From: Eriocheir sinensis
Lineage: Eukaryota > Arthropoda > Malacostraca > Decapoda > Varunidae
Assembly (NCBI RefSeq): GCF_024679095.1
Contig: NC_066553.1
Location: 5,803,538 to 5,867,537, forward strand
DNA: 64,000 nt
Direction of reading: 5' to 3'
This document shows positions 51,124-63,977 of the stretch, one piece after another. A model generated the notes under the pieces. The model was given only the letters and a program-made list of their open reading frames with translations. It was not told the DNA's origin and did not search any database. Every line of letters starts with the position of its first letter. Within the stretch, counting starts at the first letter, position 1. The position numbers and the translations under genes are program-made.

Positions 51124-53453
51124 AAGCCATTTTTATATCTTTAGAAACCAGGCTTGGGTCTAAGTACATGTGCTTGTACTCATACTTAAGTACACAAACA
51201 TGTGGCTGGTGTGGTGTTTGATGACCTGCATGGGTGGAGGTGAGGTCAGTATAAGGGATTAACATAGGTGTGTCCTAAGCTTGGGGCTTGGAGAGGCCAG
51301 GTGGCCTTGGTCCTGAGATGAGGTGACACTGAGGTCATATCAGATGACCAGGGCAAAGAGGGATTGGCAGTTTGTCACTTGTCAAAAAGCAGAAAAGCAG
51401 AAAGATCATAAGGCTAAATCAGTAAAAATTACTTGTATACTTGGACTTGAGTACAGAACATAAGAACACGTACTTGGACTCCAGTTCCGCCATAAAACTG
51501 AGTACTTGTGTTTATACTTGGATTCATGATACCGAAGTGGGACCATACTTGGACTTGAGTACGAAGAAATGTACTCCCCACCCTTGGTTTGCAAGCGGTG
51601 GGCATGTGCGGTAGTACTGCATCACAAACAAAGTACCGCACTACTGCAAAATTTCTGAAAATACCGAACTACCACGGACTGCACTAAAAAATCCTGCAGT
51701 ACTTTTTTGCGGTACCTTAAAAACTATTGAAGACGACATTTGCAGCACGTCATGCTCACAGATATGTTTATTTATTATTATTTTTTTTACAGTGAATCGG
51801 ACTCAATCAGTCAATCGGTATCAGTCATCAGAATCAGTGATTCAATCATTCTGACTTTTCAGTTATTGTTCAAAATTAAATACTAAATAGACAGACTAAA
51901 CTACTACACTGCGAGTCTTCTCTAATCCATGCGTTGCTGGCCATTTCAACCCCGGACCCGTCCGTGGTGCCGGCCGATTTTTCATTTTTTATTTTAAGCA
52001 TGTTTCCTTTGTTTGGATAGCAAGGATAGGCACTGAAGTATTTTTTATTTTGACTACCGCTACCGCAGTACCACACACCGCGTACCGCACTGGGAAAGAA
52101 AAAAAATGGGACCGCACTACCGCAACCGCACTACTCTGGAAAAAGTACTGCACTACCGCAACCGCACTGGTGATTTTTCAGTACTGCACCCACCTCTGAA
52201 ATTTTAATACTGTTTCGGCATTTACCACCCACCTCGGCAAATCGTTCCAGTTGTTGACGAGCCTGTTTGAAAAAGCATACTTCCTGGTGTTGAGTCTTAA
52301 TCTTGTCTTAAATATCTTCTTTGTGTTTCCTCTGGTTATTTCATCCTCCCTCATCTTGAAAATCCCTCTTGTGCATTCTTGATTGTATTTCTGTGTTATA
52401 ATATTGTACGCTTCAATCAGGTTGCCCCTGGAGCTCCTGTGAGTCAGGGTAGGCAGGTCTAGCTTCTTCAATCGTTCTTCATGGGGAAGGTCTTTTAATT
52501 GCTGTACCATTTTGGTAGCACAATGCTGAGCATTCTCTAAGGCCCCTATGTCCTTTATCAAGTGAGGACACCAGGATCTGGTCAGCATACTCCAGATGTG
52601 GCCTCACCAGAGCAGTGTACAAAGCCTTGAAGATGGCAGGGTCCAGATGTATAAATGTTCTCCTGATTAGTCCCACAATTATGTTGGCCTCGTTAATCTT
52701 TTCGACTAAATGGTCAGAGAATGTCAGCTTGTTGTCTATTAGCACACCAATATCTTTCTCAGCATTTGTGGTGGTGATCCTATCAAACACGGTGTACTCC
52801 TGGTCCCCCGCATTTGTCCTGCCCATTCTCATGTGTTTACTCTTTTCCAGGTGGAAACTGAGCATCCATTTTTCAGACCAGTGGCGTAGTTGATCTATAT
52901 CCTCCTGCAGCTTGTCGCAGTCCTCGGTGCCACCAATCCTCCTGAATAGCTTGGTATCATCTGCATATAGATACACCTCAGTCCACTTGTCCAGGACCTG
53001 AATCAGTTGGAGCACTGTTGATCTGCCTGTGATGAACCCATACTGTTTGTTGCTAATGAGTTACGGTATGCCTCTTCATGTGGGCCGTTATTACCTCCCT
53101 CATAGTTGACTCCGTTATTTTACTAAAAACAAGAGTGGCTTGCCTTAAGTTTGGGAAGCTTACCTGAAGACTCTGCTCCCCTCCTCGAGTAGGTTGTTAC
53201 CAGAGACTAGACGCTGGTGTGCCGTGCCTCGGTCAGCACGTCACTGAGTGTAAGGTTGGCTACAGGGACGTGCTGACCTAAACACTCTGACCAGCGAGTG
53301 TTCGGCACAGGATGACGCAAGGACGGTGTTGCCGTGACTCACCTCTTGCAGCACGTCAATCATTATTTGCACGGGGAGTATTTCAGGCTGTAGGCAGCTC
53401 AGTGTCCGCGGCTCCTCGTCCTGGGCCTCGCGCGCAGCACCACGCCGAGCCAT
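47370..53453 (-). CDS. ASW: Ashwin (tRNA ligase complex subunit), complete spliced gene
   Basis: Four coding exons join in frame: 53453-53343, 50800-50625, 50000-49685 and 47429-47370, giving 220 residues (human Ashwin/C2orf49 is 232). Family knowledge: Ashwin is a small nuclear/cytoplasmic subunit of the metazoan RTCB-DDX1-FAM98B-CGI-99 tRNA ligase complex. Visible support: an N-terminal LQPEILPVQIMIDVLQE helix like the family's HPELLSQEFL segment; a conserved central block YITPKYQRDCRDNRRGRLMKK corresponding to the family's IPLPQRDLP..RWGKMMEKK; the motif RLKPPP at about residues 121-126; a low-complexity acidic/lysine-rich region; and a C-terminus ending KPISWP that mirrors the family's terminal VTWP. 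All introns are GT..AG. Intron 1 holds a CR1/jockey-type LINE and hAT-like repeats; intron 3 holds a possible DNA-transposon end. The middle of the protein is poorly conserved, so the identification rests on the N-terminal block, LKPPP and the tail. Confidence 0.88.
47560..47880. repeat. GTACTG/GCACTG-rich cryptic repeat
   Basis: Irregular recurrence of TACTGGTACTG, CAGTACTGGC, GGCACTG and their complements in Ashwin intron 3. No fixed unit. Confidence 0.6.
47881..48825. other. Ashwin intron 3, remainder
   Basis: No recognised element. Confidence 0.4.
48835..49365 (+). mobile_element. Possible DNA-transposon 5' end with short ORF
   Basis: CGTATAATGCGCACCTTTTT at 48836 looks like the terminus of a cut-and-paste element. 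About 235 bp later a 95-codon frame begins MSDPEPECPQPVSSRPHKPP and runs to 49361. No matching inverted end or transposase motif was found, so the class is unknown. Confidence 0.35.
49685..50000 (-). CDS. ASW: Ashwin coding exon 3 (residues 96-201)
   Basis: The acceptor CTTCTTTCAG precedes GCTTGTGACAG; the donor is CATGAG|GTAAGT, phase 0. Encodes the RLKPPP motif and a lysine/glutamate-rich tail with possible nuclear localisation patches (IIKRKN, STKKQK). Confidence 0.88.
50625..50800 (-). CDS. ASW: Ashwin coding exon 2 (residues 38-96)
   Basis: The acceptor CCATCTTTTCAG precedes AGAGGAATG; the donor is AAAAC|GTAAGT with the last codon split. Encodes GMKAAVLQQADREKIIHLFY and the conserved QRDCRDNRRGRLMKKIRERK. 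Confidence 0.88.
51088..51118. repeat. Poly(A) tract, about 31 bp
   Basis: Homopolymer in Ashwin intron 1. Confidence 0.95.
51147..51590. mobile_element. GTACTT-rich MITE with inverted ends
   Basis: Left CAGGCTTGGGTCTAAGTACA and TGTACTCATACTTAAGTAC; right GTACTCCCCACCCTTG preceded by CATACTTGGACTTGAGTACG. The ends are imperfect inverted repeats of a hAT-like type. No clear TSD. Confidence 0.5.
51594..52193. mobile_element. GCGGTAC-rich MITE with hAT-like ends
   Basis: Left CAAGCGGTGGGCATG; right CTGCACCCACCTCTG, i.e. CARAGGTGGG-type inverted ends. The interior repeats ACCGCACTACCGCA. The right end abuts the LINE at 52194. No transposase or TSD confirmed. Confidence 0.5.
52194..53135 (-). 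mobile_element. CR1/jockey-type LINE reverse transcriptase fragment
   Basis: Minus strand reads KITESTMREVITAHM, KQYGFITGRSTVLQLIQVLD (decayed), then directly LYADDTKLFRRIGGTE (catalytic YADD at about 52970), LRHWSEKWMLSFHLEKSKHM, VLIDNKLTFSDHLVEK, LYTALVRPHLEYADQ and, after a frameshift at about 52530, RLKKLDLPTLTHRSSRGNLI and FSNRLVNNWNDLPRWVVNA. The RT palm between VLDKWTE and YADD is deleted. In Ashwin intron 1. Confidence 0.88.
53343..53453 (-). CDS. ASW: Ashwin coding exon 1 (residues 1-37)
   Basis: ATG at 53453-53451 in a GC-rich segment; donor CAAGAG|GTGAGT, phase 0. Encodes MARRGAAREAQDEEPR and then the LQPEILPVQ segment. Confidence 0.85.
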
Positions 53454-53584
53454 GTTTGTTTTGGTGCTGGGCGGCGGGCTACGGGCTCACCGGATGTTGC
53501 ATGACATTTAAACAAGAGACGTATGGAGGTTTTATTGAACGTTATTTGTTATATAGCTATGTAGTGACACGACTTGCCTGATGG

Positions 53585-53760
53585 GCGAGCCTCCCATAAC
53601 CCACTTAGCCAGAAGGGTACCTCTTTGGCCGACTGGTAAAGGAGTGGCTCTCCCGTTACGCTGGTCGCGGGTTCGATCCCCGGCGCCGGCAAACCTTTCC
53701 TTGTCTGGATTAATTTCTCGTGTGTTTCGTTACACGCAGAGGTCGTGTGGGAGTGTAGAT
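53585..53760 (+). mobile_element. tRNA-derived SINE, family B, copy 1
   Basis: CTCTTTGGCCGACTGGTAAA carries an A-box; CGCGGGTTCGATCCCCGGCG is a perfect B-box with T-arm. After the tRNA-like head come GGATTAATTTCTCGTGTGT and ACACGCAGAGGTCGTGTG, shared with the minus-strand copy at 59785-59965. The head is tRNA-like but the shared non-tRNA body argues for a SINE rather than a tRNA gene. Confidence 0.8.
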
Positions 53761-53884
53761 AAGAGTAAAAATTCTGGCATTTCAGCTACAGTTTATACTG
53801 ATGCTCAGGTCAATTTGTTCCTTTGAAAAAACGTAAACGTGTAAAAGAAGCGAGGAGCATTCACTTGGCGAAGTTTTCATGTCT

Positions 53885-54205
53885 GTGAGTGTGGCAAGGT
53901 TTACCTTTTGGACACACACGCCTCAACGCCCACCTGCACAGACTGAACCAAGGAGACTATGTATGCATTTAGTCTCCTTGGACTGCACATAGTCCAGGAC
54001 CCACACTGCCCATGGTGCCCCACACAGCCTGGCACAGCAGAACATTTCCTGCTGCACTGCCCAAGATTCCACTCCCATCGCACCAACTTCAAAGCATCCC
54101 TGACCAGACTCAACATCCACACTGCCTTCCAAGCCCTCAAGTGGACACAGACGTTCCTGCAGAAGTCCGGACAGCTCGACAGGATCTACCCCCTATCCTA
54201 GGAAC
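53885..54205 (+). mobile_element. LINE ORF2 C-terminal fragment with CXXC..H..C motif
   Basis: Frames read RLNAHLHRLNQGDY, then HCPWCPTQPGTAEHFLLHCP and RFHSHRTNFK. The C-P-W-C...E-H-x4-C pattern is the cysteine/histidine tail of jockey/I-group ORF2. One frameshift; about 100 codons only. Confidence 0.75.
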
Positions 54206-54354
54206 CCATCTTAAGTACAACGACAGCCGCAAGCAATCTGTACTGCCGGGTCTTTATAAACCGTGGCCCCATGGCCTAACCAGCCCCCTAAAACACTGAA
54301 GAAGAAGGTTTACCTTGATCTGTGGTCCCACAGGATTACAAGTCACACCCAATA

Positions 54355-54425
54355 TAGTCACTCCGGCCTCCTACCCTAGTCACTCCGGCCCCTCACCCTA
54401 ATCACTCCGGCCTCCCGCCCTATGA
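54355..54425. repeat. About 22-bp unit repeated three times
   Basis: AGTCACTCCGGCCTCCTACC recurs with few changes at about 54357, 54379 and 54401. Confidence 0.8.
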
Positions 54426-54467
54426 TATGATATGAATCGCAAAAAACGACTCTAAAAAAAAAAAAAA

Positions 54468-54760
54468 AAATAGAGTTCCCAACCTTGAAACACACTCATT
54501 TTTTGAGAATTTAAAAAAACTTATTTAACAAATAATTTAGCCCTACCAATGTGATTTCTTATATGATGCATAACATTCCCCTACTCCCAGTAGTTTCGTC
54601 GCTAGAGCTCGAAACGTAAACCCTTTTGAGAGCGATTTTGACCTCAAGACACTTTGCCGTTTTTGTCTAGTGTGGCATTGCTATTGCCTCTAGAAGGCTG
54701 TAATTTGGCATGTAGCCCCTCTTGGCAATGTAGTTTGACCAGCTCACAGGAATTTTTGAT
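54468..54760. repeat. Dispersed repeat E, copy 2
   Basis: Matches 14455-14745 in the same orientation (see that entry). Confidence 0.75.
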
Positions 54761-55034
54761 AGCTCGATTCCAAGTTTGTCGTCGAGCCGTCACAATATAG
54801 CCTGTTTTTCGGCCCTTTTGCCGCGATTAGAACATGTCCTAGTTTTTTGCTTATAACTTTTATTTATTTACTTAGTGCTTTCCAATTTTTACTGATTATT
54901 AATCTGTATTAATAGAGCTTTCATTTACCACCAAGCACGCCTTCCTAGCTTCAGTAGTTTTTGCTCAAGCTTGACCAGAATTCGCGATGAAAATTCACCG
55001 AATCTGACTCATTTCACGCGCCGAGACAAAAAAC

Positions 55035-57892
<2,858 letters not shown>

Positions 57893-57924
<32 letters not shown>
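57893..57924. repeat. (CA)n microsatellite
   Basis: About 16 CA units. Confidence 0.97.
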
Positions 57925-57926
<2 letters not shown>

Positions 57927-57963
57927 AGAATACAGACTGCGAAATACTGTCTTGTAATGTATG

Positions 57964-57967
<4 letters not shown>

Positions 57968-58032
<65 letters not shown>
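57968..58032. repeat. (CA)n microsatellite at the 5' edge of a SINE
   Basis: About 32 CA units, touching the SINE head. Confidence 0.98.
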
Positions 58033-58033
<1 letters not shown>

Positions 58034-58289
58034 GCTCCGATAGCTCAATCGGTTAGAGCGCCGCGCTGCAAGGCTTCACAGCCAAACAGGCGGCGGTTCC
58101 AGCCCCGCTCAGGCCGGATTCTTTCCGTTGACTAGGATTGGTTACTGTCCCCCTTAAGCATTGGGGATGGGTTGTGTGGTGTGTGAGGTCCTGGCAGTAC
58201 CCAGAGATTGACAATAATGAGCACTTGCGCACGTCGTGAGGGTACCTGCTGGCGAAAGCGAGTCCAACGCGTGATCAGGCCGTGGTGAA

Positions 58290-58290
<1 letters not shown>
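58033..58290 (+). mobile_element. tRNA-derived SINE, family A, best-preserved head
   Basis: CGCTCCGATAGCTCAATCGG then TTAGAGCGC is a good A-box region; GGCGGTTCCAGCCCCGC is the B-box region. The body has TTCCGTTGACTAGGATTGG, GGCAGTACCCAGAGATTGAC and ends CCGTGGTGAAT before a (CA)n tail. Confidence 0.87.
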
Positions 58291-58329
<39 letters not shown>

Positions 58330-58336
58330 ACACACA
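58291..58336. repeat. (CA)n microsatellite, SINE tail
   Basis: About 22 CA units with one TACA change. Confidence 0.97.
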
Positions 58337-58926
58337 ATGTAAATTGAACATTTATTGTGAGAACGAAACTAAACCACAGGGAATGCTGGAGAGCAAAGTA
58401 TAATTAGTATAGTGTTCGTGCAGAACGCCACAATTCCTCGCCACGCCACCACCAAGACCAAAATTGGTTTTACTGCTTGCATTGTTCTTTCAAAGTTTGT
58501 GAATGTAATGGGCATAAGATGAAAATATATAAAAACAGCAGAACTCCTCGATGAGACCACCCAAACCTAGGAAGAAATTAGCCAAACAGAATGGTATAAA
58601 TACCTTTCATGCATCATTTCTCAGCCGATCCTATGGACGCCTTTACATTTACTGACACACCAATGTAACAAATAAACAACGTTTCTCAAGAGACACTGAC
58701 AGTGGCAATCAGTAGGCGCCCACGCAGAACACACACTGTGAAATACTGTCTTGTAATTCTTTATATAAAAAATTCAATGGAAAAGACATTCTTTTGATTT
58801 TTCTAGTATACCTCTTTGGGAAAAAATGCAAAATATATTGCTATTCTTTCGCAATAGTACAAATTTCTTCAGTGTTTCATATTAAAAACAAGATGAAACC
58901 ATGAAATACATCAAAAGCAAATAAGC

Positions 58927-59070
<144 letters not shown>

Positions 59071-59526
59071 TAAGGGGACGTCCTCACGGAACCGCATATT
59101 AGCGATGTAACTGAATAACCCCAGCAACTTCCACATCCTATATTCACTTTGTGACGTTTTGGAAAACACACTTGCCATTTTCAGACTGTGAAATGTTAAA
59201 ACCAAAGTAAAAACAATTGGACTTAATCCATCAACACCAGGCGCCAACCAGAGGCAGTGCATGACTTCCTAACACAGAGGTACACAGATCCAATGGTTAC
59301 ATTCTTAAAATTACAGGAAAAATGAAACTAAATATTATAATGTTAACTCCTAGACCCTATTTGTTATACTGTGAAATCGAAATTATTTAATACAATAACC
59401 AAAAAATTACAATATTAGAAGCAAAATCCCTCGAAAAAACTAGTCGCTAACTTACCCTAACCATAAGCATTCAGTTTAAAATGAACAATGATTCTGCAAT
59501 TCTCTAATCTGAAGAATGGTTAGCTT

Positions 59527-59528
<2 letters not shown>

Positions 59529-59588
<60 letters not shown>
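59529..59588. repeat. (TA)n microsatellite
   Basis: About 60 bp. Confidence 0.97.
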
Positions 59589-59593
<5 letters not shown>

Positions 59594-59784
59594 GAGGTTT
59601 GATATGAAATCTACTTTGGGAGAAGGTATCCCCACCGAAGAGTGCGGGTAGTGTGGGTTGGAGGCTGGCTGGCCCTTCCAACTAGTTTACCCTCGAGCAT
59701 CCGACAAAATCGTCACGTGACATTCTTCATCTCCCCGACTCACCTGTGCGAGTGTATTGCTCAAATTCCTCTTCCCCATACCTT

Positions 59785-59965
59785 CACACGACCTCTGCGT
59801 GTCACGTAACACACGAGAAATTAATCCTGACCCGGAAAGGGTTTTACCGGCGCCGGGGTTAGAACCCGCTACCAGCAAGATGGGAAAGCCATTCCCCATC
59901 CAGTCAGCTAAAGACGTAGCTGCCCCTCCTCGAAGAATCAGTCTGGGAGACTCTCCCCTCAGGCG
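59785..59965 (-). mobile_element. tRNA-derived SINE, family B, copy 2
   Basis: Minus strand: CTTTAGCTGACTGGATGGGG, GTAGCGGGTTCTAACCCCGG (B-box with one change), then GGATTAATTTCTCGTGTGTT and ACGCAGAGGTCGTGTG, as in 53585-53760. Confidence 0.8.
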
Positions 59966-59996
59966 CGTCAGGCACCACACGGGGAGTGGGCCGACT

Positions 59997-60050
59997 ACTA
60001 CTACTACTACTACTACTGCTACTACTACTGCTGCTGCTACTGCTACAATG
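59997..60050. repeat. (CTA)n/(CTG)n trinucleotide repeat
   Basis: CTA units with interspersed CTG. Confidence 0.92.
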
Positions 60051-60066
60051 GTAGTAATAATTTACG

Positions 60067-60067
<1 letters not shown>

Positions 60068-60147
<80 letters not shown>
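60068..60147. repeat. (TA)n microsatellite
   Basis: About 80 bp. Confidence 0.97.
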
Positions 60148-60149
<2 letters not shown>

Positions 60150-60633
60150 TCTGTTCAGAATGTAATGTAATGGTATCACTTGCATTGCTGCAATAAATCA
60201 AGAATTACAACATGGCTTGTTCTGTAGTGAATATTTGATTTTTTCTTAAACATTTACAAAAATTGCCAGCGCCATGACGGGATTAGGCCGACCATCTGGC
60301 TCCTGAAGAAGGCCTACCGGCGCTATAGGCGGGGAAAAAAAACTTTGAATCGCATGCATATGAATCTCTTACGGCTGCAAAAATATTGTTCATGATATTC
60401 TGTCTAATGGATGAGTCAAATAAACAGCCAAGAATTCCCCTCACATAGAAAGTAGCAGTAGGATGTTGCATCATAAGAGAGGTATCAATAATTGCGTACA
60501 GATTATTATTACAACACAAAATAGCATGGACTTTACATTCACGTGACTCTGTTCAAACGATGGCGCCTGGCGTTTGTAAAATATGAAGATAAACTGAATG
60601 CAAAGTAAATCGATGTTGACCTCCAAGTTCCCT

Positions 60634-60864
60634 TCACACATTCTGGACTCCCTGCAGGTTGTTGGGGCTCGAATCCTTCCTCTTCTTGGGCGTGTGCTGG
60701 GTGGAAACGGAGCCGTCCCGTGGGTTCAAGACAAGCTGGTGGCGAGGCTTGGAGGGGCGAGGGGGGCGAGGGGGGCGCGGCGGGCGGGAGGACGTGTGTT
60801 TGGGGCTTCGCATGTTGGTGCCGAGCAGCAGTACGATGATGGCCGCGTAGAACACCACGATGAC
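60634..60864 (-). CDS. Possible terminal exon of an unidentified membrane protein
   Basis: In a GC-rich island the minus strand has a good acceptor (CTTCCTCTGCCGCAG) followed by an open frame to TGA at 60636-60634. It reads VIVVFYAAIIVLLLGT, a likely membrane segment of about 16 residues, then a proline/arginine tail (SSRPPRPPRPPRPSKPR) and a hydrophilic C-terminus ending NLQGVQNV, which would be cytosolic if the positive-inside rule holds. I do not recognise the family and found no upstream exon, although the rest could lie beyond 64 kb. Base composition and the splice signal favour a real exon, but it may be chance. Confidence 0.4.
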   Translation of the reverse strand, partial: VIVVFYAAIIVLLLGTNMRSPKHTSSRPPRPPRPPRPSKPRHQLVLNPRDGSVSTQHTPKKRKDSSPNNLQGVQNV

Positions 60865-60984
60865 CTGCGGCAGAGGAAGACTTACCGGGGGGCGGGGCTG
60901 GCGTTCGTCAAGTGGTCAGGCAAGAGGGAGACTGAATGTATATTGTATAAGGAATATTCCAGAGTTGCCAACTAGCGGGTATAG

Positions 60985-61803
60985 GGTCACGGGGCCCACG
61001 AAGCTTGAGCTATTCTTTCAATTATCGTAAATTATCTGTGTTTCTCTGGGGCTTGTAACAATTACACTTCAATATAATAAGTGACACTACTGTTAATGAA
61101 AATGTAGCTGATCATTCTCGTTGTTTTACTTGTTGGTAAACGAGAGAAAATATAAGTGTTGTCCGGCAGCCTCTCCTCATCCAAAATCGTTCTTGCATGA
61201 AAGTCCTGCGAAATCAAGCAGAAATGAGATTATTATTATTATTTTTTTTTTACATTACATTATATGCTGAGTACCTGCTTTAGATGCATCAGTGTCGCCT
61301 TCGGCGAAATTTATCAAAAACATTAGGGCGCCAGCAGGCATCGCGACAAACCCCTCCCCACCAAAACTAGGACTGCCAGGAGAAATTCCGCTTCCAGCGT
61401 ATCATACTCCGCCCTCATCTATCTGCTGCTTGTTGTGTGAGATGGACCAAGACTTTGGGTGGATGCCTGCCACTACCAGGAGCGTGGGCAGGTCAAAGGT
61501 GATACACCCGCCGCAGGTACTCAGTAAATATTGTAATGTAAATAGAATTTTTTAAAGAGCCCATTTCTGCTTGATTTCGCAGGGCTTTCATGCAAGAACG
61601 ATTTTTGATGAGGATAAGCTTCCGCACGGCATTTATTTTCTCTCGTTTACAAATAAATAAAACAACGAGAATGATCAGCTACATTTTTATTAACAATAAT
61701 GTTTCATTGTATTGCAGTGTAAATGTTACTTGTCCCAGAGAAACACAGGTAATTTATGATAATTGAAAGAATAGCTCAAGCTTCGTGGGCCCTGTGACCC
61801 AAT
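60985..61803. mobile_element. Foldback-type element with arms of about 240 bp
   Basis: The left arm (about 60985-61230) reads GGGTCACGGGGCCCACGAAG, AGCTATTCTTTCAATTATCG, GATCATTCTCGTTGTTTTA, AAATCGTTCTTGCATGAAAG and ATCAAGCAGAAATGAG. The right arm (about 61562-61800) is its imperfect reverse complement (ATTTCTGCTTGATTTCGCAG ... CAAGCTTCGTGGGCCCTGTG). The 330-bp centre has a (TTA)n/T tract and no recognised ORF. No target duplication is evident. Confidence 0.9.
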
Positions 61804-62302
61804 CGCTGGTGACACCTGCTAAAGTATACCTCATTATATTCACGCGCACACGCGGACTGTCGCATTAATAACCTATTTTTGCAATTCGTAAAAACAATCA
61901 GGTATTCTTCTATTTGTTTTGCTTTAGCTTCGTCATTCCAACTAATACTGAACCTGTGGGATATGTATTGTATTAAATATCTGCTGTGTTTATTTCGCAC
62001 AAACGCAATTACCTATTTCATTAGTTTTCTATAATATTTGCTTCGCCATTCCAACCACTACTGGACTCATGCGACGTATTGCATTTATATCCTGCTCTTT
62101 CTTATTTGGCAAACCAGTGACCCACATATCTAGTCAATTTTTATCATAGAGCTTCGCCGTTCTACTAACTACTGAACTTAATTGAATTCCTAATGGTTGT
62201 TGAGAATGGCGCGAATGGTCTCTAAGGAAGCGTGTGTAGTGACAGACAGAGAAGGAGAGATGATAGCAGAGTGACGGCGGGACGGATGGGTGCTGAAGGA
62301 AA

Positions 62303-62571
62303 GGTAAAACTGGGGACATGCTATAGCTGTGCGCTGCGTCGGTACTCATCTCCGTCACCTCAGCCCTTGACCCTGTGGTGGGCAAGACCCATTATGCAGG
62401 GACACAAGGCCAGTATGACATCCGGGTTACCATAGTTTACTTTCCCCAGGCTTCCCCAGGTACCCACTTATCGACCAGCTCAAGAGGGAGGGAGTTGGGT
62501 GCCGACTGCCCCGGATAGGGTTCGAACCCGGGGCAGATTCCTAGCTAAGCATGCTAACCTTTACACACACC
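62303..62571 (-). mobile_element. tRNA-derived SINE, family C, copy 2
   Basis: Minus-strand head GTAAAGGTTAGCATGCTTAG and CCCCGGGTTCGAACCCTATC (perfect B-box). The body matches 46849-47131. Confidence 0.85.
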
Positions 62572-62670
62572 ATGAAGGCGCCGACTAGATGTCAATATGA
62601 ATATCAAAAAAATATTTCAGAAGGGAGATTCGAAGACTTAAAAATCTTGAGCATTAGGACGGTGATGCAA

Positions 62671-63755
62671 TTTTTTTTTTTACAGCAAGGAAACAACTCA
62701 AGGGCGCTAAAACAAAGTGGTAATAAAAAAAGCCCGCCAAGCGCTGCTCCAGCAATAGAAATATAGAACAAGAGGCCAAAAGAGAGATCAATTTCGGGAG
62801 AAGAGGTGTCTTGATACTCCTCTCTTGAAAGAGGTCAAAACATAGGCAAGAGGATATACAGATAAAGGAAAGCTGTTCCAGAGTTTACCAGTAGAATGGA
62901 AAAAGGAATGAAGACGCTGGTTAACTCTTGCATAAAGGATATGGACAGTATAGGAGTGAGCAAGAGGTTAGCAAAGTTAGAAAATTCAGAAGCGTAAAGG
63001 TATCGGTAGAAGATAGGAGGAGAAGCAACACTGCGGCGGAATTTGAGAGGTTGAAGACTGTCAGTGAGAGAAGGGGAGTTGATGAGATGAAAAGCCTTAG
63101 ACTCTGCCCTGTCCAAAAGGGCTGTATGTGTGGAATCCCCCAACATATGAGATGCATACTCTATACGAGGGCGGACAAGGCCCCTGTATATGGACAGCAT
63201 CTGTGCGGGGGAGAAGAACTGGCGGAGACGATACAGAACGCCCAACCTCGAGGAAGCTGATTTAGTAAGAGAAATGTGAAGTTTCTAGTTAAGATTTTGA
63301 GTTAAAGACAGGCCGAGGATGTTAAGTGTAGAAGAAGGTGTTGAAGAAGGTGACAGTTGAGTGTTATCGAAGAATAGGGAATAGGTGTTTGGAAGATTGT
63401 GTCGAGTTGACAGGTGGAGAAATTGGATTTTTGAGGCATTGAAGGACACAAGGTTCCTTTTACCCCAATCAGAAATGATAGCAAGGTCTGAGGTTAAGCG
63501 TTCTGCAGCCTCCAGTCTGGAGTCTTGTAATACCTGTTCAGGAGGTCTTATGTTGAAAGAAGTTGAATAATGCAGAATGGAGTCGTCAGCGTATGAATGG
63601 ATAGGACAGTTTGTTATGGAAGGAAGATCATTGATGAATAACAGGAAGAAAGTGGGTGATAGGACAGAGCCCTGTGGAACACCACTGTTGATAGGTTTAG
63701 GGGAAGAACAGTGACCGCGTACCACAGCGGAGAGAGAACGGCCGGAAAGGACAGC
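62671..63755 (-). mobile_element. Jockey-like LINE 3' half, minus strand
   Basis: Minus strand from about 63755 reads KPINSGVPQGSVLSPTFFLL, SYADDSILHYSTSF (about 63590), SDLAIISDWGKRNLVSFNAS, then LYRLRQFFSPAQMLSIYRGL and LVRPRIEYASHMLGDSTHTA, LLDRAESKAFHLINSPSLTD, ending in a 3' UTR and poly(A) (T-run at 62671-62681). Same family as 1-2304. Confidence 0.92.
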
Positions 63756-63930
63756 TGAGTGTTGTCGAAGAATCGAGAATAGGTGTTTGGATGATTATTT
63801 CGAGTTGATAGGTAGATAAATTGAGTTTCTGAGGCATTGAAGGACACGAGGTTCCCCTTACCGCAGTCGGAAATGATAGCAAGGTCTGAGGTTATCGTTG
63901 GACACGAATGCTCATATGTCACGGTAGCCA
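63756..63930 (-). mobile_element. Jockey-like LINE piece joined upstream of another copy
   Basis: SDLAIISDCGKGNLVSFNAS and FFDNTQLS from the thumb region are followed, within the same frame, by an earlier part of a second copy. This is a head-to-tail chimera. Confidence 0.82.
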
Positions 63931-63959
63931 TTTCGGATTCGCCTGTACTATTAACAGGG

Positions 63960-63977
63960 AGGGGGGGGGGGGGGGGA
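63960..63977. repeat. Poly(G) tract
   Basis: Run of about 17 G near the window end; length may be affected by sequencing. Confidence 0.85.

Noticed and set aside
53617..53690. Functional tRNA gene
   Set aside because: Good A- and B-boxes, but the same head plus non-tRNA body recurs at 59.8 kb, so a SINE is more likely.
58033..58110. Functional tRNA gene at the SINE A head
   Set aside because: Shared body with two other copies and an imperfect cloverleaf.
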